From positions 124,001 through 188,000 of the forward strand of contig CACJOY010000002.1 in the NCBI GenBank assembly GCA_902595125.1: 64,000 nt of DNA. The letters run 5' to 3'. Below are positions 31,311 to 42,560 of the stretch, piece by piece. The stretch is from an uncultured Pelagibacteraceae bacterium (GTDB lineage Bacteria; Pseudomonadota; Alphaproteobacteria; Pelagibacterales; Pelagibacteraceae). Position 1 is the stretch's first letter; the number at the start of each line of letters is the position of its first letter. The notes under the pieces are model-generated. The model searched no databases, was not told where the DNA came from, and worked only from the letters and a program-made list of their open reading frames with translations. The position numbers were made by a program, and so were the translations under genes.

Positions 31311-32187
31311 TTAATGTTTTTGAAGTAACAATATTCTTATTATAAATTTCTCTTCTAAAAATTATTAATGTTGAAATAATTACTAAAAATGCTCCCGATA
31401 GTGTTTTAATAGTAGGTATCTCTTCCCAAATAAAATATCCAAAGATTACTGCAAATACTAAAGCTAAATATTTCAATGGCGTTACTAGTGAAACTTCAGA
31501 ATATTTATATGAAAGACTTAACCATAAATTAGCAACACCTCCAAAAATACCGATTAAAGACAATAAGATAAAATGATTAAAACTTGGCATTACCCAGCCC
31601 TGAGGAATAGTTAAAAAACTTAAAAACATAATTGATAAAGAAAAATAGAAAGAAATTAACCAAGGTGGCTCAGTAGTAGATAATTGTCTAATTGTAATAG
31701 CAACATAAGAAAGTCCTAAACAAAAAATAATTGGAAAAATGTAATATACATTTAATTCACTAATTCCAGGTTCAGTTATAACGAGTATTCCAATGAAACC
31801 AATAATAACAGCCATCCATCTAAAAATTCCTACTTTTTCACTTAGTAAGAAAATCGATAAAATAGTTGTGAATATAGGTGCAGCGAAAGAAATGCTTACC
31901 ACTGTTGCTAAAGGTAACTCTCTAAGAGCTATGAATATTGAAATTAAAGCTATAAGGCCAGCTAAACATCTAAGTGCATGCAAACCAGGTCTTTTAGTTT
32001 GATAAAAATTAATTAATCTTTCTTTTGGTATTACAAAAAAATAAAAAATTATTCCAAAAAAACCTCTAAAAAATAGAACCTGTCCTATAGGATAATCTAT
32101 GGACCACTTTACAATAACATCCATTAAAGAAAATGCACATATAGACATAAACATGTACAAAAAACCTAATTGATTTTTACTTAGCAT
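31303..32187 (-). CDS. EamA/DMT family transporter
   Basis: About 10 hydrophobic segments; VKWSIDYPIGQVLFFRGFFG, PLKYLALVFAVIFGYFIWEEIP. Confidence 0.85.
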   Translation of the reverse strand: MLSKNQLGFLYMFMSICAFSLMDVIVKWSIDYPIGQVLFFRGFFGIIFYFFVIPKERLINFYQTKRPGLHALRCLAGLIALISIFIALRELPLATVVSISFAAPIFTTILSIFLLSEKVGIFRWMAVIIGFIGILVITEPGISELNVYYIFPIIFCLGLSYVAITIRQLSTTEPPWLISFYFSLSIMFLSFLTIPQGWVMPSFNHFILLSLIGIFGGVANLWLSLSYKYSEVSLVTPLKYLALVFAVIFGYFIWEEIPTIKTLSGAFLVIISTLIIFRREIYNKNIVTSKTLND

Positions 32188-32222
32188 ATGAATAATTTGT
32201 AAATTAATTTAAATCTTAATCA

Positions 32223-32666
32223 ATGGAAATAGCAGTTTTAGCTCTTGGATGTTTTTGGGGACCAGAAATCAAATATAGTAAAATTCCTGGCATAATAAAA
32301 ACTGAGGTAGGATATTGTGGAGGTGATAAACCTAAAGTGACCTACAAAGAAGTATGCACAGGCAAAACCAATCATGCGGAAGTAGTAAAACTTGATTTCG
32401 ATGAAAAGCAAATATCTTATGAGAAAATTATATATAAATTTTTTGAATTCCATGATCCGACGACTTTAAATTCTCAAGGACCAGATTTTGGAACTCAATA
32501 CAGAAGTGAAATTTTTTATTTAAATGAAAATCAAAAAGTAATAGCTGAAAAAATTTGTAAGGAAGTAAATGACAAATTGTCTGGTAAAGTTGTGACCAAT
32601 ATCACTCTTCTTAAGAACTACTGCCCAGCTGAGGAATATCATCAAAAATATTTAGAAAAAAAATAA
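32223..32666 (+). CDS. msrA: Peptide methionine sulfoxide reductase A
   Basis: LALGCFWGPE, GYCGGDKPKVTYKEVCTGKTNHAEVV, YHQKYL. Confidence 0.95.
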   Translation: MEIAVLALGCFWGPEIKYSKIPGIIKTEVGYCGGDKPKVTYKEVCTGKTNHAEVVKLDFDEKQISYEKIIYKFFEFHDPTTLNSQGPDFGTQYRSEIFYLNENQKVIAEKICKEVNDKLSGKVVTNITLLKNYCPAEEYHQKYLEKK

Positions 32667-32667
32667 T

Positions 32668-33483
32668 ATGTCATTAGTTGAAACTGATTGGCTCGAAAAA
32701 AATTTAGATCGTGTAAAAATTATTGATTGTTCATGGCATATGCCAAAATCTAACAGAAATGGATTTGAAGAATATAAATCACAACACATTCCTTACTCTG
32801 TTTTTTTTGATTTAGATAAAAATTCGAAAAAAAACTCTCATCTTCCTCATATGCTTGTTGAAAAAGAAGATTGGGAAAAAATTGTATCCAAAATGGGGAT
32901 AGAGAATAATGATGAAATAATTGTTTATGATAATTCTGATGTAATAAGTTCATGTCGATGTTGGTTTAACTTTATTTACTTTGGTCATGATCCTAAATTA
33001 ATTCACATTTTAAATGGTGGATTAAAAAAATGGATTAAAGAAAAAAGAAAGATTACGCAGGATATTCCCCAAATAAAATTCACTAAATATAAATCTTTCA
33101 AAAAAAAAGATCTGGTTAAAAATAAAGAGTTTATTGACGCAAATATTCAAACTAAAAAATTTAAAGTGATAGATGCAAGGAGCAAAGAAAGATTTGAAGG
33201 TAAAGTACCGGAGCCCAGAATAGGTCTAAGAAGCGGTAGTATAGAAAATTCTTTTTGTATGCCTTTTTCTAATTGTTTAAATCCAGATAAAACCTTTAAA
33301 GATAATAAAGAACTAAAGAATATTTTTGAGTCATATGTAAAAAATATAGATGAAAAAAATATTGTTTTTTCATGTGGTTCGGGAGTAACTGCGTGTGTTT
33401 TGGCACTAGCTTATTCTCTAATAAATGATAAATATCAGCCTTGTATTTACGATGGCTCTTGGGCTGAATACGGTTTAATTTAA
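32668..33483 (+). CDS. sseA: 3-mercaptopyruvate/thiosulfate sulfurtransferase
   Basis: Tandem rhodanese domains, active site CGSGVTACVLALA. Confidence 0.92.
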   Translation: MSLVETDWLEKNLDRVKIIDCSWHMPKSNRNGFEEYKSQHIPYSVFFDLDKNSKKNSHLPHMLVEKEDWEKIVSKMGIENNDEIIVYDNSDVISSCRCWFNFIYFGHDPKLIHILNGGLKKWIKEKRKITQDIPQIKFTKYKSFKKKDLVKNKEFIDANIQTKKFKVIDARSKERFEGKVPEPRIGLRSGSIENSFCMPFSNCLNPDKTFKDNKELKNIFESYVKNIDEKNIVFSCGSGVTACVLALAYSLINDKYQPCIYDGSWAEYGLI

Positions 33484-33490
33484 ATTTAAA

Positions 33491-34360
33491 ATGAAAAGAT
33501 CAACTAAAACTATTTCTATAATATTCCTATTTTTTCTCATTATAGCAATTGTGATTATTGGAAGAACAATGATTGGGAATCATTTTAAAAAAAAATTTAG
33601 TAAAATGCCTCCTCCAGGAATTATAATTACAGAAGTTGTTAAGAAAGAATTTTCACAAAAAATAGAAACTTTTGGAACAGCAATTTCAAAAAGATCTGAA
33701 ACATTTAAGATTAAAAAAGATGATCTTATTGAAGATTTAAAGTTAAAAAATTTTGTTAAAAAAGGTGAAGTTTTAATTAAATTGAAAAGTGGTGATGTAA
33801 TAGCTCCATTTAGTGGAGTGTTGGGATATACTGGACTTACAGAAGATATACTTGTTTCAAACAATATAGTCATTATCACAATAGATGACAACTCAACTAT
33901 ATATTCTGATATTAAAATCCCTGAAAATTACTCAGCGTATATAAAAAAAGGGTTACCAGTCAAAGTAAAAATAGCCAGCTATAAAGATAAAATATTTGAG
34001 GGTGAAGTTGATTTTGTTTCAAGTAGAATAAATGCTGATACTAGAAGTTTACTATCAAGGATAAAAGTAAAAAATAAAGACTTAGAATTAATTTCAGGAT
34101 CATTACTAGAGGTTAGCGTTAAATTTGACTTAAGAAATTCTTTAAGTGTTCCTGATACAAGTGTAATGGTTGAGGGAGATAAGTCATATGTGTATAAGAT
34201 TAATGATGAAAATATTGCTAATAAAATAGAAGTAAAAACAGGTTTAAGAAGTGAAAAAAATATAGAAATAGTCTCTGGTTTGGCTCAAGGAGATATTATT
34301 GTAGCTGAAGGATTAAGAAAAGTTAGACCACAAGGAAAAATAAAACCCATCAATCAATAA
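33491..34360 (+). CDS. RND efflux periplasmic adaptor subunit
   Basis: PPGIIITEVVKKEFSQKIETFGTA; C-terminal GLRSEKNIEIVSGLAQGDIIVAEGLRKVRPQGKI. Confidence 0.88.
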   Translation: MKRSTKTISIIFLFFLIIAIVIIGRTMIGNHFKKKFSKMPPPGIIITEVVKKEFSQKIETFGTAISKRSETFKIKKDDLIEDLKLKNFVKKGEVLIKLKSGDVIAPFSGVLGYTGLTEDILVSNNIVIITIDDNSTIYSDIKIPENYSAYIKKGLPVKVKIASYKDKIFEGEVDFVSSRINADTRSLLSRIKVKNKDLELISGSLLEVSVKFDLRNSLSVPDTSVMVEGDKSYVYKINDENIANKIEVKTGLRSEKNIEIVSGLAQGDIIVAEGLRKVRPQGKIKPINQ

Positions 34361-37300
34361 ATGTTTATATCTGAATTAAGCATAAAAAGACCGACCGTCT
34401 CTTGGGTTATGTCACTTATATTGATTGTTTTTGGCTTGTTTGTTTTTTGGAAATTACCAGTTAGAGAACTGCCAAATGGGATACAGCCACCAGTAGTACA
34501 AATTCAAGTAGATTATAAGTCTGCTGCAGCTTCAATAGTAGATCAAGAAGTAACACAAGTTGTTGAGGATGTTATTGGAGGAGCTGAGGGAATAAAAAAT
34601 ATTGATTCTAAATCTGAAAATGGAAGAAGTACAATTAATGTAGAATTTGACACTAGCATAGATTTAGATAATGCGGCTAATGACATTAGAGAAAGAGTTG
34701 CTCGAATTGTTGATAATTTGCCTTCTGAGTCTGATGCTCCACAAATACTTAAAAGAGCAGCTGGTTTTACTACTACTATGTGGCTTTCCTTATCATCCTC
34801 TACATGGAGTGATCTTGAATTAGGAGATTATGCAGAAAGATATTTAGTTGATCAATTTTCTAGTGTTAGAAATGTTGGAAGGATCAGGGTTGGAGGATTA
34901 AGAGAATTAAGTATCAGAGTGTGGATTGATCCTATAAGGCTTGCTGCAAATGATTTGACAATTAAAGAGGTTGAAACTGCCATGCGAGGAGAAAATATTA
35001 GTCTTCCAGCTGGAACTCTTGAGGCAGACAATATTGATTTAACACTTAATTTAGATAAATCATATAACAATATTAATTCTATCAAGCTGCTACCAATAAA
35101 AAAAACTAAAAACAAAGTTATTTTATTATCTGATGTTGCAAATATAGAATTTGGGCCAGTTTCAGAAAAAACACTATTTAAAGCTCAAACTAAAGACCAA
35201 ATAAATTTAAAAACTGTTGGAATAGGTATTTATGCTAGAAGTGGTGCATCAACAGTTGAACTTTCAAACGATATCAAGAAAAAAATTATTCAAGTCAAAA
35301 AATCGTTACCTGATGAATTAGACTTAAGAGTTTCTTTTAATAGAGCAAACTATGTTGAAGCAGCTATTCAGGAAGTTTATAAAACTTTATTAATAGCGTT
35401 TATTTTAGTTGTATTAATAATCTATCTATTTTTAGGAAATCTGAAGGCAGTTATTGTGCCTGCTATAGCACTCCCTGTAAGTCTAATAGCTTCTTTTTTA
35501 GGTTTATATATATTTGGACTATCAATAAATATTTTTGTCCTTTTAAGTTTTATTTTAGCAATAGGAATAATCACAGATGATTCTGTCATAATGACAGATG
35601 CAATTTATAGAAGAATAGAAAATGGTGAAACTCCATTAGTTGCTGCATACAAAGGTTCTAAACAAATATCTTTTGCCATTATAGCTACAACACTTATTTT
35701 AGTAGCAGTTTTTCTGCCATTAATTTTTATTGAGGGAATTTCAGGAACTTTATTTAGAGAAACAGCAATTGCATTATCTTTTTCAATTGTTGTATCCTCT
35801 TTTGTAGCATTAACTTTATCTCCAATGCTTGCTAGTAAGTTTTTATACAAAAATACATCAAAAAAAAAATTTATACAAAAGTTTGAAAGAATTTTTCAAA
35901 GTTTTTCTAATTTTTATAAAGAAACTTTAGACTTAATTATTGATAAAACAAAAGCTGTAAGTTTTTTTATAATCTTAATAGTTGTAGCATCAGTACTATT
36001 ATTTAGTTTTTCAAAAAAAGAGTTGTTGCCTTTAGAGGATCGAGGAGCATACTTAATTATTGGCTCGACTGACGAAGGAAGTTCTTTTGAGTATACTCAA
36101 GAGCAAGCCCAAAAAGTAGAAGCGAGACTCATCCCTCTCCTCCAAGCTGAGGATAGCCCTTATGCAAGATTTATAATGAGAGTGCCTGGATTTGGTAATT
36201 CTGCAAATTCTTATAACAGTTTTATAATAATTGCTTTACTCGATGACTGGAAAAACAGAAAAAAAGGACAACAAGTAGTTTTAAGAGAAGCTATAGGAAA
36301 AATAGTTACTCTACCTCAGGCATTAGCATTCCCTATCTCTCCTCAATCAATAAGAGTATCTAATTATAATAAACCTGTACAGATGGTCATTTACGGAAGT
36401 ACTTATGAGGAGCTAGAAGAAATACAAAAAAAAGTTATACAAAAGTTAAGATCAAACAAAAACCTCTCTAGAATTGAGTCCGACTACAATCGAAATAAGC
36501 CCGAGATAAAATTAATCATTAATAAGAATAAAGCCAAAGATTTAGGAGTTTCAACAAAATCAATAGGCGAAACACTCGAAACTCTTTACGGAGGAAAAAA
36601 AATAACAACTTTCAACAAACTGGGTAAAGAATATCCTATAATTGTTCAACAATATTTATCTGATAGAAGAAATAAAGAAGGCGTTTCGAAAATATTTGTC
36701 CGTTCAGAGACAAATAGAAAATTAATTTCTTTAGCAAATCTGGTTAGTTTTAAAGAAGAAGGCTCAGCAAAAGAACTTGCAAGATATAATAGACAAAGAG
36801 CAGTAACAATATCAGCAAATATTAATGAGGGTTATACTTTAACACAGGCAATAGGTTTTTTTGAAGATGTGATGGTTGATATTGCTCCAGAAAATCAAAT
36901 TACTTGGAAAGGTAAATCTGAAGAAATTAAAGAAACAAGTAATGAATTATTTATAATTTTTACACTAGCACTACTTACTGCATATTTAGTAATGGCGGCT
37001 ACATTTAACTCTTTTGTTCATCCATTCATAATTGTTTTAACTGTTCCATTGGCTATTTTTGGTGGATTAATATTTATCTTATTCCTTAATAGTTCAGTAA
37101 ATATTTTTTCTCAAATTGCTTTAATTATATTGATCGGTATTTCTACAAAAAATAGTATTTTAATTGTCGACTATGCAAATCGAATAAGAACAACAGGAAA
37201 AAACATAAGGGCAGCTGTTAAGGAGGCATGTTCAGCAAGATTCAGACCTATTATTATGACATCACTGAGTACTATGATTGCTATGGTACCCCTTGTAATT

Positions 37301-37489
37301 GGCAATATTGGTCCAGGTGCTGGTGAAGGATCAAGATTAGCTGTGGGTTCTACTATTTTAGGTGGAATGATAATCTCAACATTTTTTACTTTGTATGTTA
37401 CTCCATCAATGTATTTAGCATTAGCAAAAAATACTAAAAGAATTGATGAGGTAGATTTGGAGTTAAAAAAAGAGTTATCTAAAAAATAA
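34361..37489 (+). CDS. RND efflux permease
   Basis: 1042-aa AcrB-type protein: FISELSIKRPTVSWVMSLILIVFG, GIITDDSVIMTDAIYR, ISTKNSILIVDYANR. Confidence 0.95.
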   Translation: MFISELSIKRPTVSWVMSLILIVFGLFVFWKLPVRELPNGIQPPVVQIQVDYKSAAASIVDQEVTQVVEDVIGGAEGIKNIDSKSENGRSTINVEFDTSIDLDNAANDIRERVARIVDNLPSESDAPQILKRAAGFTTTMWLSLSSSTWSDLELGDYAERYLVDQFSSVRNVGRIRVGGLRELSIRVWIDPIRLAANDLTIKEVETAMRGENISLPAGTLEADNIDLTLNLDKSYNNINSIKLLPIKKTKNKVILLSDVANIEFGPVSEKTLFKAQTKDQINLKTVGIGIYARSGASTVELSNDIKKKIIQVKKSLPDELDLRVSFNRANYVEAAIQEVYKTLLIAFILVVLIIYLFLGNLKAVIVPAIALPVSLIASFLGLYIFGLSINIFVLLSFILAIGIITDDSVIMTDAIYRRIENGETPLVAAYKGSKQISFAIIATTLILVAVFLPLIFIEGISGTLFRETAIALSFSIVVSSFVALTLSPMLASKFLYKNTSKKKFIQKFERIFQSFSNFYKETLDLIIDKTKAVSFFIILIVVASVLLFSFSKKELLPLEDRGAYLIIGSTDEGSSFEYTQEQAQKVEARLIPLLQAEDSPYARFIMRVPGFGNSANSYNSFIIIALLDDWKNRKKGQQVVLREAIGKIVTLPQALAFPISPQSIRVSNYNKPVQMVIYGSTYEELEEIQKKVIQKLRSNKNLSRIESDYNRNKPEIKLIINKNKAKDLGVSTKSIGETLETLYGGKKITTFNKLGKEYPIIVQQYLSDRRNKEGVSKIFVRSETNRKLISLANLVSFKEEGSAKELARYNRQRAVTISANINEGYTLTQAIGFFEDVMVDIAPENQITWKGKSEEIKETSNELFIIFTLALLTAYLVMAATFNSFVHPFIIVLTVPLAIFGGLIFILFLNSSVNIFSQIALIILIGISTKNSILIVDYANRIRTTGKNIRAAVKEACSARFRPIIMTSLSTMIAMVPLVIGNIGPGAGEGSRLAVGSTILGGMIISTFFTLYVTPSMYLALAKNTKRIDEVDLELKKELSKK

Positions 37490-38075
37490 TATATTTTTTT
37501 TTGTTGAGCGAATTTTGACATTTTAATAATTGTTTCCTATAAATATTAGATTGTTTTTCAACCTTTTGTGCTAGGCCAATTACTTTTTTGTTTTTTTTAT
37601 AATATTTATAATTCCCCCAACCCTCATGATATGCAAGATATTGTTTGAAGGCATCTTTTTTTGAAACTTTAAGAATAGACTCTGTTTTATTTGTATACCA
37701 CCCAATAAAATCAACACTATCTTTAAATCTAGCTCTTGTTGCAAGTTTGTTTCCTGTTTCTTTTTTATATTGCTCCCAAGTACCTTTAACTGCTTGAGAA
37801 TAACCAAATGAACTTGAGGGTCTTTTAAAGGGAATAACTTTAAAAATTTTTTGTCTTGGAGGCTTTGCTAACCAGTCAAAGTCGGACTCCATTTTTATTA
37901 TTGCCAATTGAACATAAATAGGTGTGCCCCATTTTTGTTCAACTTTTTTTGTATGTTTATACCATAGATACCTTTCATCAAATATTAAACAACTATTAGC
38001 AGTATTCATTGGAATTGAAGAACATCCAATTAATAAAAAAAAAATTAGAATTAAAAAGTTAATTTTGGGAGCCAC
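37479..38075 (-). CDS. Lipoprotein with lytic-transglycosylase/SLT-like domain
   Basis: LLIGCSS lipobox; IKMESDFDWLAKP, SSFGYSQAVKGTWEQYKKETG. Confidence 0.75.
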   Translation of the reverse strand: MAPKINFLILIFFLLIGCSSIPMNTANSCLIFDERYLWYKHTKKVEQKWGTPIYVQLAIIKMESDFDWLAKPPRQKIFKVIPFKRPSSSFGYSQAVKGTWEQYKKETGNKLATRARFKDSVDFIGWYTNKTESILKVSKKDAFKQYLAYHEGWGNYKYYKKNKKVIGLAQKVEKQSNIYRKQLLKCQNSLNKKKYIIF

Positions 38076-38454
38076 AATATTTATTTATAAAACTGTTTAG
38101 AAAAATTACAACAATGACACCAAATAAATTTCCAAATAAATCTGACCACTGAAAACTTCTTGCTGGAATAATTAAATGGAAAACCTCAAGAAGTATTGAC
38201 AATACTATTAAATAAATGATTAAATATTTTCTTTGTTTTGAAGTCATAAAACTTAATAAACCAATTACTGACAATACTATAAATATGTAAAAATGATTCG
38301 ACGATATAATAAAATTAGGTGTAATTTGAGGCTGAATATTAATGTCATTATATATCGCTAAACCCAATATACTTCCTGGAAAAATATACAAAACAATTGT
38401 AACAAAATTTATTAAATAAAAAATAAATCTATTTTTTGAGAAAAATTTAATCAT
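38059..38454 (-). CDS. VanZ-like membrane protein
   Basis: Four hydrophobic segments; EVFHLIIPARSFQWSDLFGNLFGVIV. Confidence 0.65.
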   Translation of the reverse strand: MIKFFSKNRFIFYLINFVTIVLYIFPGSILGLAIYNDINIQPQITPNFIISSNHFYIFIVLSVIGLLSFMTSKQRKYLIIYLIVLSILLEVFHLIIPARSFQWSDLFGNLFGVIVVIFLNSFINKYCGSQN

Positions 38455-38499
38455 TTAATTATATAGTTTTATTTATAAATATATTTTAAAAATAACAAT

Positions 38500-39213
38500 A
38501 TGAGTTTTATAATATTAATCAGACATGGGCAAAGTACTTGGAATCTTGAAAAAAGATTTACAGGCTGGGTAGATGTGGATCTAACTGAAAAAGGAAAACT
38601 TGAGGCTGAAAAGGCGGGTTCTTTGATAAAAAATAGAGATGTCAAAATTGATTTCTATTATTCATCTTTACAATTGAGAGCTAATAAAACGCTTAAAATA
38701 ATTCAAAAAATTTTAGATGATAAAAAAACCTACAAAAGAGCTTGGGAGCTTAATGAAAGGCATTATGGAGCTTTAACAAGCCTTAACAAAATTGAAATGA
38801 GTAAAAAACTTGGTGAAGATAAAGTGCATGAATTTAGAAGATCTTGGGATGTTAAACCAGAACCTCTTAGTAAGAGAAGTCCTTTTCATCCAATTAATAT
38901 TGAAATTTATAAAGATATACCAAAAGAAATAATTCCTGATACTGAGTCTTTAAAAGATACTTACGAAAGAGTTTTAAAATATTTTAAAGATGAAATGGAA
39001 GAAAAATTGATTAAAGGAAATATTTTAGTTTCTGCTCATGGAAATTCAATAAGAGCTTTATGTAAATATTTATTCAACCTAGATAATAATAAAATTTCTA
39101 AATTAGAAATTCCTACAGGGAATCCTTTAATAATAGATTTAAATAAAGACTTGGAGATAAAGAGTTGTGAATATCTTGATAAAGAAAGAGCTAAAGACCT
39201 TTTAGTTTTTTAA
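38500..39213 (+). CDS. gpmA: 2,3-bisphosphoglycerate-dependent phosphoglycerate mutase
   Basis: LIRHGQSTWNLEKRFTGWVDVDLTEKG, ELNERHYGALTSLNK, SAHGNSIRAL. Confidence 0.96.
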   Translation: MSFIILIRHGQSTWNLEKRFTGWVDVDLTEKGKLEAEKAGSLIKNRDVKIDFYYSSLQLRANKTLKIIQKILDDKKTYKRAWELNERHYGALTSLNKIEMSKKLGEDKVHEFRRSWDVKPEPLSKRSPFHPINIEIYKDIPKEIIPDTESLKDTYERVLKYFKDEMEEKLIKGNILVSAHGNSIRALCKYLFNLDNNKISKLEIPTGNPLIIDLNKDLEIKSCEYLDKERAKDLLVF

Positions 39214-39880
39214 AAGTTTCTAAATTTGTTAAATGATGGAATTTATTAAAACTCTCAAAACCATTCAATTTATTTTTTTGCAACAATTCATCCCATATTT
39301 CAGAAATAGAGAAATTTTCTACTCTATATTTTCTAAATAAATTTCTATTCAAAATTTGACAACCAGTATAAATGAAATTATTTCCATTCTCTCTTTTAAG
39401 TAAATTATTTCTTAATTGAAAATCTCCTTTACAGCTTTTATCAAAACTCAACTCTTTTTCTACAGTTAAAAGGATATTGCTTAATTTATTTAAAAAATAA
39501 AAATTACACATATCTTGTATCTCTTTTATATAATTTTCATTCCAGAGAGTATCAGGATTAAAAATCAAATAATCACTGTCAGACGCATTGTTAATCATAT
39601 TCAGTATACCACCTCCAGTATCCAAAATATCTTTTCCATCGTCAATTATTTGAATATTAATAGGAAAATTTTTATTTTTAACAAAATTTGAAATTTGTTC
39701 ACTTAAGTAAAAAGTATTTAAATAAATTTTTTTAATACCTAATTTAATAATTACAGAAATACATTTTTCTAAAATAGTTTTATCTTTAAATAACAGTAAG
39801 GGTTTTGGTGTTTTTAAAGTTAATGGATTTAACCTTTTTCCAAAACCTGCACATAAAATTAATGCTGAATTAATTTGCAT
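39191..39880 (-). CDS. murU: Nucleotidyltransferase, MurU-like (N-acetylmuramate-1-P uridylyltransferase)
   Basis: ALILCAGFGKRLNPLTLKTPKPLL, NPDTLWN; adjacent to AmgK-like kinase. Confidence 0.78.
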   Translation of the reverse strand: MQINSALILCAGFGKRLNPLTLKTPKPLLLFKDKTILEKCISVIIKLGIKKIYLNTFYLSEQISNFVKNKNFPINIQIIDDGKDILDTGGGILNMINNASDSDYLIFNPDTLWNENYIKEIQDMCNFYFLNKLSNILLTVEKELSFDKSCKGDFQLRNNLLKRENGNNFIYTGCQILNRNLFRKYRVENFSISEIWDELLQKNKLNGFESFNKFHHLTNLETFKKLKGL

Positions 39881-40826
39881 TTAATTCTTTTTTAAAATTT
39901 TGATTTAAAAGATCATTTAGATCTTTAAATACTTTATTTTTATTAATTCTAATACTAATCAATTTCCAGGCATAAGGAATTAATTTTAAATATTTAATTT
40001 TACCATCTCTAATAGCTAAACGAGTAAATATACCAATGATTTTTAAATTTCGTAAGACTGATAAAATTTCAAAATCATTCTTAAATTTTTTTTTGTTTAT
40101 CTTTTTATTTTTACTTAAATAAAAATTGAATATCTTTTTTTTTAAAGATTCTGAAGTTTTAATTCTTACATCATCTACAAATGAAGCTAAATCGTAAGCT
40201 CTATTTCCAATCAAAGCATCTTGACTATCTATTATACCTATCCTCTCTTTTACTAGCATTAAGTTAGATACATGAAAATCTCTGTGAACAAATATATTAT
40301 TTCTCAATTTCAAATTATTAACTAAATCTTTAATTATTTTTTCAAACTCCTTAATAAAATTAATTCTCTCATTTTTAAATAATTTATCTTTAATATACCA
40401 ATTACAAAACAAATTGGCCTCATTCATAAGAATTGCTTTGCTATATTTTGGGATAGTATATGTGTTTTTTTTAAAACTTTTGATTTTTCTGTTTTTTATA
40501 ATTTGAAGCTGATTTAATAATTTTATTGCATTTTTAAAGTAAAATAATTTTTTAGTTTTTTTTTTTTTTAAAACTTTATAAATTGAATTGTCTCCAAAAT
40601 CCTCAATCTCAATAAAATTCTTATTATAACTCTCATAATAAGTAATTGGTGCTAAAATTTTATTTATTATTAAAATCTTATTAATGGCATCATAGACTAG
40701 TAAGTTTTTAAATTTTTCTTTTTCAGCAAAAACAACAATTGAGGAAAAATTTTTATTTCTTTTTCTATAAAATTTACGAAATGATGCATCACCTTTAATT
40801 TTTTTTAAATTCTTAAAATAATTCAT
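39870..40826 (-). CDS. amgK: Aminoglycoside-phosphotransferase-fold sugar kinase, AmgK-like
   Basis: GDASFRKFYR, FVHRDFHVSNLMLV, GIIDSQDALIGNRAYDLASFVDD. Confidence 0.82.
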   Translation of the reverse strand: MNYFKNLKKIKGDASFRKFYRKRNKNFSSIVVFAEKEKFKNLLVYDAINKILIINKILAPITYYESYNKNFIEIEDFGDNSIYKVLKKKKTKKLFYFKNAIKLLNQLQIIKNRKIKSFKKNTYTIPKYSKAILMNEANLFCNWYIKDKLFKNERINFIKEFEKIIKDLVNNLKLRNNIFVHRDFHVSNLMLVKERIGIIDSQDALIGNRAYDLASFVDDVRIKTSESLKKKIFNFYLSKNKKINKKKFKNDFEILSVLRNLKIIGIFTRLAIRDGKIKYLKLIPYAWKLISIRINKNKVFKDLNDLLNQNFKKELNAN

Positions 40827-40834
40827 TAAATTTA

Positions 40835-41290
40835 CTACAAATCTAAACCTTTAACTTGAACTGATCTTTTCTTATGATTATCCTCATAATTAAATCTTAA
40901 TTCTATCAAATTTTTTGGTTTTTCTTTTATAATTTGTGGCCATTCAATCAATGTAATAGTTCTTGAATATGACTCAAATAAATTTAAATTTTTTACCTCT
41001 TCTACTGATTTTAACCTAAATAAATCATAATGATTTATCTTTATTTGATTGATGTCGTACTCATTTAAAAGATTAAATGTTGGGCTTGTGATTTCGCTCA
41101 ACTTTAAATTATTTTTTTTTTGAAATGCATTGATTAAATATTTTATAAAAGTGGTTTTTCCAACTCCCATTTCGCCATATAAAAAAATTATATCTCCAAC
41201 CTTCAGTTTTTTAAGGATTTTATTTGCTAAATCTTTAGTTTTATTTTCTGAAGATAAATCAATCTTTCCTTGACTAATAGCGGTAGGCAT
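40835..41290 (-). CDS. tsaE: tRNA t6A ATPase TsaE
   Basis: [42 protein letters not shown]. Confidence 0.93.
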   Translation of the reverse strand: MPTAISQGKIDLSSENKTKDLANKILKKLKVGDIIFLYGEMGVGKTTFIKYLINAFQKKNNLKLSEITSPTFNLLNEYDINQIKINHYDLFRLKSVEEVKNLNLFESYSRTITLIEWPQIIKEKPKNLIELRFNYEDNHKKRSVQVKGLDL

Positions 41291-42560
41291 CAGGTTTGAA
41301 TGGACCTTCCATTTTTACACTAATGTAGTCTGCCTGATCTTTTGACAACTTAGTTAACTTCGCTCCTACTTTTTTAAGATGTAATGTTGCAACTTTCTCA
41401 TCCAAGTGTTTAGGTAGAACGTAAACTTTATTTTCATATTTTTTAGAATTTTCCCAAAGTTCTATTTGAGCAATTACCTGATTAGTAAATGAAGCACTCA
41501 TTACAAAACTTGGATGACCTGTACCACAACCTAGGTTTACCAATCTTCCTTCAGCAAGTAATATTATTCTTTTTTTACTTGGTAAGGTGATTTCATGAAC
41601 TTGAGGCTTTATTTCATCCCATTTATAATTTTTTAATGCTTCTACTTGTATCTCATTATCAAAATGTCCAATGTTACATAAAATAGCTCGGTCTTTCATT
41701 TCTCTCATGTGGTCTGCTGTGACAATGTCTTTATTACCTGTAGCTGTAACAACAATATCTGCTTCACTTATCATATCGTCCATTGTTACCACCTCATAAC
41801 CCTCCATAGCGGCTTGCAATGCACATATAGGATCGGTCTCTGTAATCATCACCCGTGCACCTGATACTCTTAAGGATGCTGCGCTACCTTTACCTACATC
41901 TCCAAACCCAGCAACAATAGCTACTTTACCTGACATCATTACATCTGTTGCTCTTTTAATTCCATCAACTAAACTTTCCCTACATCCATACAGATTATCA
42001 AATTTAGATTTTGTTACAGAGTCGTTAACGTTTATTGCTGGCACTAATAAAGTTCCCTCATTTTCCATTTTTTTGAGTGCTAAAACACCAGTAGTAGTCT
42101 CCTCAGATAAACCTTTAATATCTTTCATTAAATTTTTATAATCTTTATGCATTAAAGCCGTTAAATCTCCTCCATCATCCAAGATCATATTAGGTTTCCA
42201 ATCTTTTTTTCCTTCAACTGTTTGTTTCACACACCACCAGTATTCCTCTTCTGTTTCACCCTTCCATGCATATACCGGTATACCAGCTTTTGCTATCGCT
42301 GCAGCTGCATGATCCTGGGTTGAAAAAATATTACAAGATGACCATCTAACTTCGGCACCTAAGTGGACTAAAGTTTCTATTAGTACCGCAGTTTGTATCG
42401 TCATGTGCAGACAACCAACAATTTTTGCTCCTTTTAATGGATGTTTTCCAGCATATTCTTCTCGTAAAGCCATTAATCCAGGCATTTCACTTTCAGCTAT
42501 CGAAATTTCCTTACGTCCAAAATCAGCTTGAGACAAATCTTTTACTTTAAAATCTTCCAT
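41274..42560 (-). CDS. ahcY: Adenosylhomocysteinase
   Basis: [48 protein letters not shown] start at 42560 (ORF track uses an upstream TTG at 42575). Confidence 0.97.
   Translation of the reverse strand: MEDFKVKDLSQADFGRKEISIAESEMPGLMALREEYAGKHPLKGAKIVGCLHMTIQTAVLIETLVHLGAEVRWSSCNIFSTQDHAAAAIAKAGIPVYAWKGETEEEYWWCVKQTVEGKKDWKPNMILDDGGDLTALMHKDYKNLMKDIKGLSEETTTGVLALKKMENEGTLLVPAINVNDSVTKSKFDNLYGCRESLVDGIKRATDVMMSGKVAIVAGFGDVGKGSAASLRVSGARVMITETDPICALQAAMEGYEVVTMDDMISEADIVVTATGNKDIVTADHMREMKDRAILCNIGHFDNEIQVEALKNYKWDEIKPQVHEITLPSKKRIILLAEGRLVNLGCGTGHPSFVMSASFTNQVIAQIELWENSKKYENKVYVLPKHLDEKVATLHLKKVGAKLTKLSKDQADYISVKMEGPFKPDAYRY

Noticed and set aside
34852-37521. Minus-strand ORFs inside the RND permease (34852, 35605, 37171)
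   Set aside because: Antisense to an intact 1042-aa RND frame.
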